Assembly (NCBI RefSeq): GCF_900129935.1
Contig: NZ_FQXJ01000011.1
Span: 62,001 to 126,000 of the forward strand
Origin: Desulfosporosinus lacus DSM 15449
GTDB taxonomy: Bacteria > Bacillota > Desulfitobacteriia > Desulfitobacteriales > Desulfitobacteriaceae
DNA: 64,000 nucleotides
Reading direction: 5' to 3'
A model generated the notes under the pieces. That model was not told the origin of the DNA and did no database searches. It saw only the letters and a list, made by a program, of their open reading frames with translations. Of the stretch, positions 1 through 8,975 are shown piece by piece. The translations under genes and the position numbers were made by a program. Each line of letters begins with the position of its first letter. Within the stretch, counting starts at the first letter, position 1.

Positions 1-2
1 CA

Positions 3-206
3 TTTTCTCACCCAGCTCAATGGATTGATTATAATGCTCGTTTTTCAGCCCGTCTATATCCCTTAGTATCATTGGAGAGCGGGTGTTCGGAAGAGAGTTA
101 TACCAAAGCGTCAGAAATCTTGATTCCTCTAACGATTTCCACTTCTGCTGGGTTTCTTGATTTTGTTTATCAACAATTAAAAAAGAATGTTGAGAGGGAG
201 GGATAG
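3..206 (+). CDS. C-terminal fragment of an unidentified protein (cut by window edge)
   Basis: The third frame is open from the window edge to a TAG at 204-206, giving 67 residues and no start. The SD of the next gene (about 192-203) lies inside its last codons and the next start is only 2 nt after the stop, so the two genes are probably co-transcribed. The sequence has a faint look of the C-terminus of DegT-type aminotransferases (an I-L-I-P-L-T segment followed by a short helix), but I cannot assign it. Confidence 0.5.
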   Translation, partial: FSHPAQWIDYNARFSARLYPLVSLESGCSEESYTKASEILIPLTISTSAGFLDFVYQQLKKNVEREG

Positions 207-208
207 GG

Positions 209-1360
209 TTGAAACAGTTAAGGATTCTTGTGTTTTCTGCTGGGTTTGGAAACGGACATTTCCGGGCTGCACAAGCCATGATTGAAGGCTTACGTGTTAA
301 GGCGCCTGATGCAGAAATCATTCACTTGGATTTTGGCGATTTTTTGAGTAAGCGGCTAAACACAATGGCCAAAAATGTTTACCTTGAGATGACTAAACAT
401 ACCCCAAAGATCTGGAAAAAACTGTATAATATCACTGATAGATTACAACCTGAATCGAGGATTCAAGGTTTTCTGAAACAATTGGGCCGCAGGGATTTTC
501 TTCAATACATTCAGGCCTTTGCACCAGATCTCATTGTCTGTACCTATCCAACCATCTCTTCGATCTTAGCCCAGCTGAGACTCGAACAACTTCTTCAGGT
601 ACCGGTTATCACCGTAATAACAGACTATACTCTCCACAGTCACTGGGTTCATCCCGGGGTTGATCAATACATGGTGGCCTGTGAGGAAGTAAAAGCAAGT
701 TTAGTATCCAGGGGAATCAAGGCACCACGTATTCTCGTGACGGGGATCCCGGTCAGCCCAAAATTCGACCTGGAAATGGATCGGGGGCACATAATTTCCA
801 GGTTAGGATTGAGACCAAATATCCCCACCTTTCTAGTCATGGGGGGAGCCTATGGGGGTTCAAAAAGTGCAACAAGAATCTGCAAAACACTGGCAGATTC
901 TCCTGAACCAGTCCAGACTATTGTTGTTTGTGGTAAGAATACAAGACTTTATCATTCTTTAGGAGAGGTTATCGAGCAATCACTTAACCCCATGGTACGC
1001 TTAGGTTACGTTCATAACCTAGAGGAACTAATGTCCGTTTCCGACTTGATTATTACTAAGGCGGGAGGTTTAACAGTTTCTGAGGCACTAACGAAGCACT
1101 TGCCGCTGGTTATCTATAAGGCCATACCAGGTCAAGAAGAAGAAAATGCGCGTTTTGTAGAACGTTTAGGTGCAGGGCAGGTTGCAGGCACAGAAGAAGA
1201 ACTGGAATGGATCCTAAAACGTTTTTTAAGCAATCCAAAAGAAATGGAGAAAGTTCGCGAGAAAGCGGCCGTCGCTTTACCCGGTCGCTCAACGGAACGG
1301 GCAGTTGAGGCTATGCTGCAATTAACAATGAATAGTAGAAATGAGCAAAAAATCGGATAG
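209..1360 (+). CDS. MGDG-synthase/UgtP-type glycosyltransferase
   Basis: This 383-residue protein has the two-domain layout of diacylglycerol glucosyl/galactosyltransferases (GT28). The N-terminal MGDG-synthase domain begins with a Rossmann strand and a GFGNGH motif (residues 12-17) and spans roughly residues 15-180. The C-terminal nucleotide-sugar domain (about 200-360) carries TKAGGLTVSEAL and an EEENA segment after a proline-rich loop. The family moves glucose or galactose from UDP-sugar to diacylglycerol at the inner membrane face; the exact sugar is not readable here. The TTG start has a purine-rich SD (GAGGGAGGGA) 5-6 nt upstream. The last codons of this gene are repeated at 6415-6460, which shows that it originally preceded the sensor kinase gene now at 6572. 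Confidence 0.85.
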   Translation: MKQLRILVFSAGFGNGHFRAAQAMIEGLRVKAPDAEIIHLDFGDFLSKRLNTMAKNVYLEMTKHTPKIWKKLYNITDRLQPESRIQGFLKQLGRRDFLQYIQAFAPDLIVCTYPTISSILAQLRLEQLLQVPVITVITDYTLHSHWVHPGVDQYMVACEEVKASLVSRGIKAPRILVTGIPVSPKFDLEMDRGHIISRLGLRPNIPTFLVMGGAYGGSKSATRICKTLADSPEPVQTIVVCGKNTRLYHSLGEVIEQSLNPMVRLGYVHNLEELMSVSDLIITKAGGLTVSEALTKHLPLVIYKAIPGQEEENARFVERLGAGQVAGTEEELEWILKRFLSNPKEMEKVREKAAVALPGRSTERAVEAMLQLTMNSRNEQKIG

Positions 1361-1430
1361 TCGATTTTTTGAAGGGTAGCAGAACGATCAATCGTAGTAA
1401 ACCCTTTGTGTTGTGAGAAGAGAGGTTAGT

Positions 1431-1903
1431 ATGAAAATAAGAAACAGAATTTTCATTTCTAATACAGTAATGGTTTTGGTTTCGTTGGTTACATTACTTG
1501 CCATCACTGGAGCCTTGGTTAATTCATTCAGGAATGAAAATATCAATACTGAGATTGCAAAGGCGAAGCTGAATGAAAATGTGTTTGAGGTCCAAAGCTT
1601 GTTTGAACAATCAACTGAAATCGTGCTTGATTATGAAACATTTAGTAAGAGCCTTTCAAAATACCATTACCAATTATTTGTGACGGTAGATAACGATAAA
1701 AAACACTCGAATTTTGAGCCTGATGATGAAGAAGAAACGACGAATTATATGAAAGCATTTGATTTTTTAGTGGGAGACCAGGCAAGCGTGTATTATAGGG
1801 ATTCGTTGACTATCGTAGGAAAATCTCTTGTGGTAGACGATCATGAATATAACATAGTGGTTTGGTACAAGTTTTGAAAGATTTATTATTCATTTTATTC
1901 TAA
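1431..1903 (+). pseudogene. Truncated N-terminal copy of the sensor histidine kinase at 6572
   Basis: The ATG at 1431 and the SD (GAGAGG) match those of the intact kinase at 6572. The first transmembrane segment and most of the extracytoplasmic domain are shared at an estimated 85-90% nucleotide identity. Near 1858 a 32-nt stretch present in the intact copy (around 6988-7020) is missing; this shifts the frame and gives a TGA at 1875-1877. Similarity continues out of frame to about 1903 and then stops, with no HAMP, HisKA or ATPase domain. It is therefore a relic left by a segmental duplication. A secreted or membrane peptide could still be made, but it could not signal. Confidence 0.85.
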
Positions 1904-1945
1904 GCGGCTTTGTTCCTTAGAATTTTGAAGGTAGGGTACAGAAAC

Positions 1946-3109
1946 ATGAAAAAAAGAGAAATGTACGACTGTCTTGTCGTCGGTTGCGGCATGGCAGGCA
2001 CAGTTATAGCGAGTGAACTGGCAGAGCGGGCAGGTAAAAAAGTGCTTGTCCTGGAGATGAGGGACCATATAGGTGGAAATGCTTATGATCACCTCAGTGA
2101 GAGCGGAATTTTAGTCCATCAATTTGGCCCCCATATCTTTCATACGGACAACAAAAGGGTCTTCGATTATCTCTCTCGGTTCACACAATGGCGAAATTAC
2201 TCCCACGAGGTAGTGGGCGACATAAACGGAAAGCTAATACCTATTCCTTTTAATCTTAATTCGCTCCATTTGGCCTTTGAGTCTTCCAAAGCAACGCGTA
2301 TAGAGCAAAAGCTGATCGCCATCTATGGCCTCGCAAGCAAGGTACCCATCTTGGATCTGCGTCGACAGCCTGATACAGACCTTGCAGACCTTGCGGATTT
2401 CATATACAACAACATATTTTTATATTACACGCAAAAGCAATGGGGCCTGGCTCCCGACGAAATCGATGCTTTGGTTACCGCCCGTGTCCCTGTCGTTATC
2501 TCTTATGATAACCGCTACTTTCAGGACACTTATCAGGGTATCCCTGCCCAGAGCTATACTTCGCTCTTCGAGTACATGTTAAATCACCCCAATATAGAGC
2601 TCCGGCTTAATTCCGATGCCCGCAGGATGCTCCGGCTGGAATCCGGGAAAGTGTTTTTTGACGGTTCCCCGTTCAACGGCACCGTAATATACTCAGGACC
2701 GACAGACGAACTGTTTGACTGCCGCTACGGCCGCCTACCCTACCGGACTTTGGATTTTGTCTTTGAAACTTACGATATCACCTGGTACCAGTCCAGGGGG
2801 ACTGTGAATTATCCTGTTGACCAAGAATATACCCGTATCACCGAATTCAAACACCTCACAGGACAAGCTCTGGACGGACGAACGACCATCGTCAAAGAAT
2901 ATCCACGGGCTTATACGGGTGCCGACAACGAGACTCCCTATTATCCAATCCAAAACCCTGAAAACACCACCCTTTATGAGCGATACCGGAAGCTTACCGA
3001 CGAATTTCCCCAAGTTCACTTACTGGGCAGGCTAGCGGAGTACAAATACTACAACATGGACGCCATAGTTAAGAAGGCCTTGGAGCTTGCTGACACCTTA
3101 ATGAAGTAA
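1946..3109 (+). CDS. glf: UDP-galactopyranose mutase
   Basis: This FAD flavoenzyme interconverts UDP-galactopyranose and UDP-galactofuranose, supplying Galf for cell-surface glycans. The N-terminus has a dinucleotide-binding motif (VGCGMAGTV) followed by EMRDHIGGNAYD, and HQFGPHIFHT follows near residue 65; both are hallmarks of Glf. The length of about 387 residues is normal. I chose the ATG at 1946 because an AAGGTAGGG stretch lies about 10 nt upstream; an in-frame ATG at 1910 has no SD, and 1961 is also possible. It is the first gene of a four-gene cassette (glf, GT2, flippase-like, GT2) flanked by the duplicated kinase segment. Confidence 0.93.
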   Translation: MKKREMYDCLVVGCGMAGTVIASELAERAGKKVLVLEMRDHIGGNAYDHLSESGILVHQFGPHIFHTDNKRVFDYLSRFTQWRNYSHEVVGDINGKLIPIPFNLNSLHLAFESSKATRIEQKLIAIYGLASKVPILDLRRQPDTDLADLADFIYNNIFLYYTQKQWGLAPDEIDALVTARVPVVISYDNRYFQDTYQGIPAQSYTSLFEYMLNHPNIELRLNSDARRMLRLESGKVFFDGSPFNGTVIYSGPTDELFDCRYGRLPYRTLDFVFETYDITWYQSRGTVNYPVDQEYTRITEFKHLTGQALDGRTTIVKEYPRAYTGADNETPYYPIQNPENTTLYERYRKLTDEFPQVHLLGRLAEYKYYNMDAIVKKALELADTLMK

Positions 3110-3157
3110 TGAGTTTGGTAGTTTTTAGGCAGAATAAAAGCTGCAGAAAGGGAGCTT

Positions 3158-4180
3158 ATGTTGAAAAAAATTACATTTACCGTACCCTGCTACAATTCAG
3201 CGGCTTATATGGAACGCTGCATCGATTCTCTTCTTCCCTGTGGAAATGATGTGGAAGTTATTATTGTCAATGATGGGTCTACCGACGACACCCGAGAAAT
3301 TGCCGATAAATATGCCTTGCAATACCCTGATATAGTACGGGTGATCCATCAAGATAACGGAGGACATGGCGAAGCGGTCAATACCGGCCTAAAAAACGCT
3401 TCCGGTCTTTATTTTAAAGTGGTCGATTCAGACGACTGGCTCGATGGCCCAGGTATGATTGAGGTGCTGCACACCCTTGAAACCTTCGTGGGTGGCAACG
3501 CTGCTCCTGATATGCTGGTCTGCAACTATATCTATGAAAAGCTACTGGAAGGGACTAGGCACGTCATTAATTATAGCAATGTCTTTCCCCACAATCAGAT
3601 CTTCGGTTGGGATGACATGAGGAAGTTCCCCCCCTGGAAATATCTTCTGATGCATTCGTTGATTTATAGAACACAACTACTTCACGAATGTGGCCTTAAA
3701 TTGCCAAAGCATACCTTTTATGTCGATAATATTTTTGTTTATCAGCCCCTGCCTTCAGTGAAAACTATCTACTATCTGGATGTGGATCTTTACCATTATT
3801 TTATCGGGCGGGAGGACCAATCTGTCAATGAAAGTGTCATGCTTAGAAGAATTGATCAACAACTCTTGGTAACGCGCATCATGATAGGATGTCACCATCT
3901 CCCTGGGAGCATAACCAGCAAAAAGCTATCCGACTATATGCTGAGCTATTTAGCCATGATGATGATAATTTGCACAGTATTCTTAAGGATTTCCGGCACA
4001 AAGGAAGATAATAGGAAGGAAAAAGAGCTTTGGTCCTTCCTCGCAAGTTGCGATAACGGCCTGTACCGGCATGCAAGTATCAGGTTCTTGAGGATCGTTG
4101 CCAACCTGCCCGGAAGTTCCGGCAATAAAATTACCATCAGCTTATATAACATAGCACGCAGAGTCTATAAATTTAATTAA
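3158..4180 (+). CDS. Family 2 glycosyltransferase (cassette copy 1)
   Basis: This 340-residue GT-A fold protein has the N-terminal FTVPCYNSAAYMERCIDSLL region, a VNDGSTDDT nucleotide-binding motif near residue 38, and a VDSDDW motif near residue 88 that supplies the DxD metal site. An SD (AAAGGGAG) precedes the ATG. It is clearly paralogous to the GT2 at 5207 over its whole length, including the shared NGGHG(E/S)AVN, MHSL and KHTFYVDN-type segments. Its position after glf suggests that one or both GT2s use UDP-Galf, but acceptor and donor are inferred from context only. Confidence 0.85.
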   Translation: MLKKITFTVPCYNSAAYMERCIDSLLPCGNDVEVIIVNDGSTDDTREIADKYALQYPDIVRVIHQDNGGHGEAVNTGLKNASGLYFKVVDSDDWLDGPGMIEVLHTLETFVGGNAAPDMLVCNYIYEKLLEGTRHVINYSNVFPHNQIFGWDDMRKFPPWKYLLMHSLIYRTQLLHECGLKLPKHTFYVDNIFVYQPLPSVKTIYYLDVDLYHYFIGREDQSVNESVMLRRIDQQLLVTRIMIGCHHLPGSITSKKLSDYMLSYLAMMMIICTVFLRISGTKEDNRKEKELWSFLASCDNGLYRHASIRFLRIVANLPGSSGNKITISLYNIARRVYKFN

Positions 4181-4236
4181 GGCACATTCAAGAAAAAACA
4201 CGACCTAACAGAATCTTGGACCAAGGGAGCAAATGA

Positions 4237-5193
4237 ATGCCCACGAAAACAAAACTAAAGCTGTTTATAGGTATAATCATGACCGTCGTCATTATTTATT
4301 ACTCGATTGAGGCGCTCAAAAGCCTGCATGTGAGCGTGCTTTTCCAGGCTGACATCAATTGGGGCCTTGCGCTGGTTTCAGTGGCTATCTTTGCGTATGC
4401 CAACTATATTCGTGGACTCGCCTATACACGGGGTATTGACCGGGACATGGACAGAATGACAGCTCTTCAAATCGTGGGTATAGGTCATGCTGCGAACATG
4501 GTTTTGCCCTTCCACGTCGGAGAGGGGTTGCGGGCGGCTTTTTTTCCGAAGGGATACAGTGCCATAAAGATAACAAACCTGCTGGTTATTCCGGCCATGG
4601 CAGATTTCGCGGCAATTATGATTCTCTCAATCGCCGCAGTTCCCTTTGCCGGATTTAAAGACCAAAATTTGTTAAATGCCTTGTGGATTCTTACTTTTCT
4701 CAGTATTGCCGCGTTTATAGTGTTCGTGATTCTCATCTTTTTTCATTCGCCGCTGCGTAGTTATCTCAGTGACTATTTAAATGTTGGCACCGTGAAAATG
4801 ATGAATTGGGTGCTCCTTTCATGGGTTATCCTGCTTGTATCGACCTGGATTGGCCTTGTCGCCTTCGGCTTCCCCTGGGTGGCGTCCATTCGGCTGTCCC
4901 TTGCCGTATTTGCCGCCACTAATATTATTAATTTTATACCGGCCACGCCCGGTGCCATCGGCCTTTTTCAATACGGGACAATTCTGGCCCTTGGGGGCCT
5001 AGGAATTAATCCGACTACGGCACTGTCAGCAAGCTTGCTGTTGCACCTGATACAATATGCTGCACTCCTGCCCCTTGGAGGTTACCTCTACATTAGATCC
5101 CTACACGGACAATACGGAGAAGCGCTCGGGAACCTGTGGCACACGAATCGTCAGAAGGACACGAAGTCGCTGAAACTAAAACGGACAAAATGA
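4237..5193 (+). CDS. LPG-synthase-TM/YbhN-type flippase-like membrane protein
   Basis: This 318-residue, very hydrophobic protein has about 8 predicted membrane segments and the UPF0104 (lysylphosphatidylglycerol synthase transmembrane) signature. That includes a GIGHAANMVLPFHVGEGLRAA segment near residues 82-102 and a TPGAIGLFQYG motif near 248. Family members are proposed to move lipids or lipid-linked sugars across the membrane, and some are subunits of larger synthases; no LPG-synthase catalytic domain is attached here. The SD AAGGGAG is upstream. Placed between two GT2 genes, it may handle the lipid-linked product of the cassette, which is inference. Confidence 0.75.
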   Translation: MPTKTKLKLFIGIIMTVVIIYYSIEALKSLHVSVLFQADINWGLALVSVAIFAYANYIRGLAYTRGIDRDMDRMTALQIVGIGHAANMVLPFHVGEGLRAAFFPKGYSAIKITNLLVIPAMADFAAIMILSIAAVPFAGFKDQNLLNALWILTFLSIAAFIVFVILIFFHSPLRSYLSDYLNVGTVKMMNWVLLSWVILLVSTWIGLVAFGFPWVASIRLSLAVFAATNIINFIPATPGAIGLFQYGTILALGGLGINPTTALSASLLLHLIQYAALLPLGGYLYIRSLHGQYGEALGNLWHTNRQKDTKSLKLKRTK

Positions 5194-5206
5194 AGATAGT
5201 CTGGAG

Positions 5207-6223
5207 ATGAAAACTATCAAACTTTTATCAATTGTTGTACCATCCTATAATTCGCAGGACTATCTTCGCCACTGCCTGGACAGTGTAGTTAAGGGCGGGC
5301 AGGAGGTGGAGGTTATTGTGGTGGATGATGGTTCTACGGACAGCACGGCGGAGATCGCCCGGGAATACTGCGCTCGTTTTCCCGGAATTGTCCGCCTTGA
5401 GCAGAAAGAGAACGGTGGACATGGCTCGGCTGTCAACCGCGGACTGGAGGTGGCCACAGGTAGGTATTTTAAGATTGTCGACAGCGACGACTGGCTGGAT
5501 ACTGCCGACTACAGGTCGGTACTTTCGTTGCTGCGCGGCATTGGCTCCATAGACCTGCTGATCACGAACTATGTCTACGAATATTCCTATAACGGTAAGC
5601 ATAAAGTCATGCGCTTTAGTAATGTTTTTCCACAAGGCAAGGTTATTACCTGGGACAGTATGGGTCGTTTTCGCTTCGACCAGCTAATGCTCATGCACTC
5701 CTTGTTTTACCGGACGGATTTGCTGCGAGAGTGCGGCCTCAAGCTGCCGGAACACACTTTTTATGTAGACAACCTTGTCGCCTATCTACCTCTGCCCTAT
5801 GTGAAGCGCTTAGTATATCTGGACTGTTCTCCATATCACTATCTCATTGGCCGGCCCGGTCAATCCGTCAACACCCAGGTCATGATCAAGCAGATTGACC
5901 AGCAACTTAAAGTGACGCGCCTGATGATTGAGGCCTACGATCTTTTTCAGGACATTGAAGGCGAGAAGCTCAGACGCTACATGATTTTCTATCTTTCAAT
6001 GATGATCGCCATCACTGTCACTCATATCTATATTCCAGGAGACGAAATGCTTAGCTGCAAGGCAGACGAGCTTTGGGAGTTTATTAAGGAAAAGGATGAA
6101 AAGCTATATGCTGTACTGCGCAAGAACTTTCTCAATTCAGGCATAAGGTTCGGGCAGAAAATCAACCCACGCCTTATATCTCTTGGCCTTAAACTTGTCA
6201 AACGCATCTATAAGTTCAGTTAA
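5207..6223 (+). CDS. Family 2 glycosyltransferase (cassette copy 2)
   Basis: This 338-residue paralogue of the GT2 at 3158 has matching motifs: VVPSYNSQDYLRHCLDS at the N-terminus, VDDGSTDST near residue 40 and VDSDDW near residue 88. An SD (CTGGAG) precedes the ATG, and the gap to the flippase-like gene is only 13 nt, so they share an operon. GC content of this copy looks higher than that of its paralogue, so the two may have separate histories or be an old duplication. It is the last gene of the inserted cassette; the duplicated kinase-upstream segment resumes about 190 bp downstream. Confidence 0.85.
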   Translation: MKTIKLLSIVVPSYNSQDYLRHCLDSVVKGGQEVEVIVVDDGSTDSTAEIAREYCARFPGIVRLEQKENGGHGSAVNRGLEVATGRYFKIVDSDDWLDTADYRSVLSLLRGIGSIDLLITNYVYEYSYNGKHKVMRFSNVFPQGKVITWDSMGRFRFDQLMLMHSLFYRTDLLRECGLKLPEHTFYVDNLVAYLPLPYVKRLVYLDCSPYHYLIGRPGQSVNTQVMIKQIDQQLKVTRLMIEAYDLFQDIEGEKLRRYMIFYLSMMIAITVTHIYIPGDEMLSCKADELWEFIKEKDEKLYAVLRKNFLNSGIRFGQKINPRLISLGLKLVKRIYKFS

Positions 6224-6306
6224 AATAAGCTTGCCAAGTAGTAAAGATTATTTTTATAGGATGATTGCGTGTACCGTCGATCACGATTCCTAGTTTTGAT
6301 CCCTCA

Positions 6307-6373
6307 TGTCCAATTATGAATATTGATCCGAATTCGGGATCAATATTCATTTGCATTTACTCATAATTGGACA
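6307..6373. repeat. Nested inverted repeat at the end of the glf cassette
   Basis: Two perfect inverted repeats are interleaved. The inner pair has 14-bp arms (6316-6329 and 6337-6350) around an EcoRI-like centre; the outer pair has 13-bp arms (6307-6319 and 6361-6373, TGTCCAATTATGA and its complement). It lies between the second GT2 stop and the start of the duplicated segment. It could be a terminator-like hairpin or the end of a mobile element; there is no U-tract. Confidence 0.7.
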
Positions 6374-6414
6374 GCTCCGCTCTTACCCTATCGTTTGTGT
6401 TCATCCTTAGACCT

Positions 6415-6571
6415 CCTGCAATCAATGAATAGTAGAAATGAGCAAAAAATGGGATAGTCAATTTTTTGGAGGGTAGCATTGTTTGTGCTTATGATATCAG
6501 GTATTATTGAATCAATGACAGGGAACGATCAACCGTAGTAAACCCTTTGTGTTGTGGGAAGAGAGGCCAGT
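6415..6571 (+). repeat. Right copy of duplicated segment: glycosyltransferase tail and kinase upstream region
   Basis: This stretch repeats 1316-1430. The last 11-12 codons of the glycosyltransferase at 209-1360 plus its stop (about 6423-6458) are present without the rest of that gene, followed by the same kinase leader. The right copy has about 46 extra bases (about 6478-6523) not found on the left. The match then continues into the kinase gene to about 7067. Confidence 0.85.
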
Positions 6572-8002
6572 ATGAAAATACGAAACAGAATTTTCATTTC
6601 TAATACAGTCATGGTTTTGGTTTCGTTGGTTACCTTACTAGCCATCACTGCAGCCTTGGTTAATTTAAATGAAAATATCAATACAGAGAATGCCAAGGCG
6701 AAGCTGGATGAAAATGTGTTTGAGGTCCAAAGCTTGTTTGAACAATCACCTGAAATCATGCTTGATTATGAAACTCTTAGTAAGAGTCTTTCAAAATACG
6801 ATTACCAATTATTTGTGATGGTAGATGATAAGAAAAAATACTCCAATTTTGAGTCTGATGATGAAGAAGAACTGACGGATTTTCTTAAAGTAATTGATAT
6901 AGTGGGAGACCATGCCAGCGTATATTATCGGGATTCCTTGACTGTCGTAAGAAAATCTATTCTAGTCGACGATCATGAATATAACATCGTTGCTGTAAAT
7001 AACGCCGAGGATGAATTCACCTGGTTTGGTACAAGTTTTGAAAGATTTATTATTCGTTTTATTCTAATTGGTTTGGCAGCTATTTTAGCTATTTTGGGAA
7101 TTAGTCAGTTATTTACTAAGAGCCTTGTAGAACGTATTATGAAACCTATTGATCAGCTGATGGATGCCGCAAAACGAATTGAAGAAAAAAATCTAGAAGA
7201 TCCGATTGTTTATGCAGGAGAGGATGAATTTGTGACAGTATGTACTTCCTTTAATCATATGCAGAGCTATTTATTCGAGGAACAGAAAAAAAATGCTACT
7301 TACGAGAAGGCGAGAACGGATATGGTATCAGGTATTTCACATGATTTACGCACACCGCTTACTTCTGTAAAAGGCTATATTAAAGGTATAAAAGATGGAA
7401 TTGCCAATACTCCGGAAAAACAAAATCAATATCTGGACATTGCTTATGCGAAGGCTTGTGAAATGGATGTCCTATTGCAACGTTTGTTCTACTTTTCCAA
7501 AATGGAAACGGGAAACATGCCCTTCTATCTGCAAGTGACTGACTTAAACGAATTTATCAGGAAGTTTGTTGAAGGATGCAAAAATGATTTAGAGACAAAA
7601 GGTGCCAGTATTTCCTTTGATACATCAGGAAAGATTCATAGGGCATCTATCGATATAGATCAAATGCAACGGGTATTAACGAATTTGGTGGAGAATAGCT
7701 TAAAATATGCCAATACGGATTCTTTGGAGATTAAGATTTCACTTATCCAGGAGAATCACCGAGAGGTCATCGTGGTTTCGGATAATGGAAGTGGTGTGGA
7801 TTTAGATAAACTTCCGCACTTATTTGAACAGTTTTATAGAGGAGACGAGTCGAGGAGTAAGAAAAACAGTGAGGGAAATGGTCTTGGTTTATATATCGCA
7901 AAATATATTGTAGAGGCATATGACGGAAGCATCACAGCAGAGAATGATAATGGACTGAAAATAGTAATATCTTTACCGAAGGTAACGGAGGACGTGCAGT
8001 GA
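6572..8002 (+). CDS. Two-component sensor histidine kinase
   Basis: This 476-residue membrane kinase has TM1 at about 8-29, an extracytoplasmic sensor region rich in Asp/Glu to about 155, TM2 at about 157-178, and a HAMP domain at about 179-231. The HisKA H-box (SGISHDLRTPL) has the phospho-His near residue 257. The HATPase domain shows the N box (NLVENSLKYA), G1 (DNGSGVD), an F box and G2 (GNGLGLYIAKYIV). The ATG at 6572 has GAGAGG 7 nt upstream. Its stop overlaps the regulator gene's GTG, so the pair is translationally coupled. The signal is unknown. The domain plan resembles envelope-stress or peptide-antibiotic sensors. Confidence 0.93.
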   Translation: MKIRNRIFISNTVMVLVSLVTLLAITAALVNLNENINTENAKAKLDENVFEVQSLFEQSPEIMLDYETLSKSLSKYDYQLFVMVDDKKKYSNFESDDEEELTDFLKVIDIVGDHASVYYRDSLTVVRKSILVDDHEYNIVAVNNAEDEFTWFGTSFERFIIRFILIGLAAILAILGISQLFTKSLVERIMKPIDQLMDAAKRIEEKNLEDPIVYAGEDEFVTVCTSFNHMQSYLFEEQKKNATYEKARTDMVSGISHDLRTPLTSVKGYIKGIKDGIANTPEKQNQYLDIAYAKACEMDVLLQRLFYFSKMETGNMPFYLQVTDLNEFIRKFVEGCKNDLETKGASISFDTSGKIHRASIDIDQMQRVLTNLVENSLKYANTDSLEIKISLIQENHREVIVVSDNGSGVDLDKLPHLFEQFYRGDESRSKKNSEGNGLGLYIAKYIVEAYDGSITAENDNGLKIVISLPKVTEDVQ

Positions 8003-8715
8003 GCAAGATTCTAATTGTAGAAGATGACAATGAAATAGCTATGCTGGAAAAAGATTACTTAGAAATCAGCGGATATGAAACAGAACTGATTCAGGATGGC
8101 TGTAAGGTAGTAGACGCGGTACTGGCAGGAGACTATGATTTAATATTATTGGACTTAATGTTGCCGGGCAGCAGTGGGTATGATATCTGTCGGGAAATAC
8201 GTGACAAAATAGATATTCCTATCTTGATGGTGACGGCTAAAACAGAATCCATTGATAAGATACGTGGCTTAGGTCTTGGGGCAGATGACTATATTGCCAA
8301 ACCATTTGATCCGGCGGAATTGGTGGCAAGAGTAAAATCCCACTTAAGCAGATATGAACGATTAGCCGGCGGTGACTTGAAGAAAAAACCGGCGCTGGAT
8401 ACACTAGCACAGCAGGGGACAATTCAGATTGGGAATTTAAAGATAATGACATTGAGCTATAAAGCTTATCGTGGTGAACAGGAAATCAAATTTCCAAATC
8501 GGGAGTTCGAACTACTGAAGTTTCTTGCGATGAACCCTGATATTGTATTTTCAAAGGAGCAGCTTTTTGTAAAAATATGGGGATATGATTATGTGGGTGC
8601 CAGTGCAACGGTGATGGTACATATTAATCGTATCCGAGAAAAGATTGAGGAAGACCCTAGTAATCCCAAAATCATAGAAACAGTTTGGGGAGCTGGGTAT
8701 CGACTAAATGCATAG
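7999..8715 (+). CDS. OmpR/PhoB-family response regulator
   Basis: This 238-residue protein is the partner of the overlapping kinase (4-nt GTGA overlap). The receiver domain shows the acidic pocket (E8, D9, D10), phospho-acceptor D52 (LILLDLMLP), and K101 in DDYIAKPF. The C-terminal winged helix includes REFELLKFLAMNPDIVFSKEQL and ends in ETVWGAGYRL. It probably controls the gene at 8976, whose upstream region holds an 11-bp-spaced direct repeat of the kind OmpR-type regulators bind; that link is inference. Confidence 0.95.
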   Translation: MSKILIVEDDNEIAMLEKDYLEISGYETELIQDGCKVVDAVLAGDYDLILLDLMLPGSSGYDICREIRDKIDIPILMVTAKTESIDKIRGLGLGADDYIAKPFDPAELVARVKSHLSRYERLAGGDLKKKPALDTLAQQGTIQIGNLKIMTLSYKAYRGEQEIKFPNREFELLKFLAMNPDIVFSKEQLFVKIWGYDYVGASATVMVHINRIREKIEEDPSNPKIIETVWGAGYRLNA

Positions 8716-8730
8716 AGTTTAGAATTCTTT

Positions 8731-8767
8731 AAAACCATGCAGAGGCTAACGTCTGCATGGTTTTTTT
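8731..8767 (+). terminator. Rho-independent terminator of the two-component operon
   Basis: An 11-bp perfect stem (8733-8743 with 8752-8762, AACCATGCAGA) closes an 8-nt loop and runs into seven T residues. It lies 16 nt after the regulator stop. Confidence 0.93.
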
Positions 8768-8870
8768 ATACCTATCCAGAAAGTATATGTTTTGAGTAGC
8801 ATAATTCTGGTGGTATAAGTGCAACTAAGGCAGACGCCTGCGCCTGCCAAGTTTTCTTTACGCAAAAATA

Positions 8871-8887
8871 GTTTAGGAATTGTTTAG
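8871..8887 (+). promoter_or_regulatory. Candidate response-regulator binding site (GTTTAG direct repeat)
   Basis: GTTTAG occurs at 8871-8876 and 8882-8887, a period of 11 bp, within an AT-rich region about 90 bp upstream of the gene at 8976. The OmpR/PhoB family commonly binds 6-7 bp direct repeats at this spacing. The assignment to the neighbouring regulator is by proximity. Confidence 0.4.
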
Positions 8888-8975
8888 ATTTTATCATCTG
8901 ATTATTTAGAAGCATCTTGTAAACTTGGTATTGTAAAAGTTAACTAATGCAGTTGGAAGAATTGGAGGAAACCAA

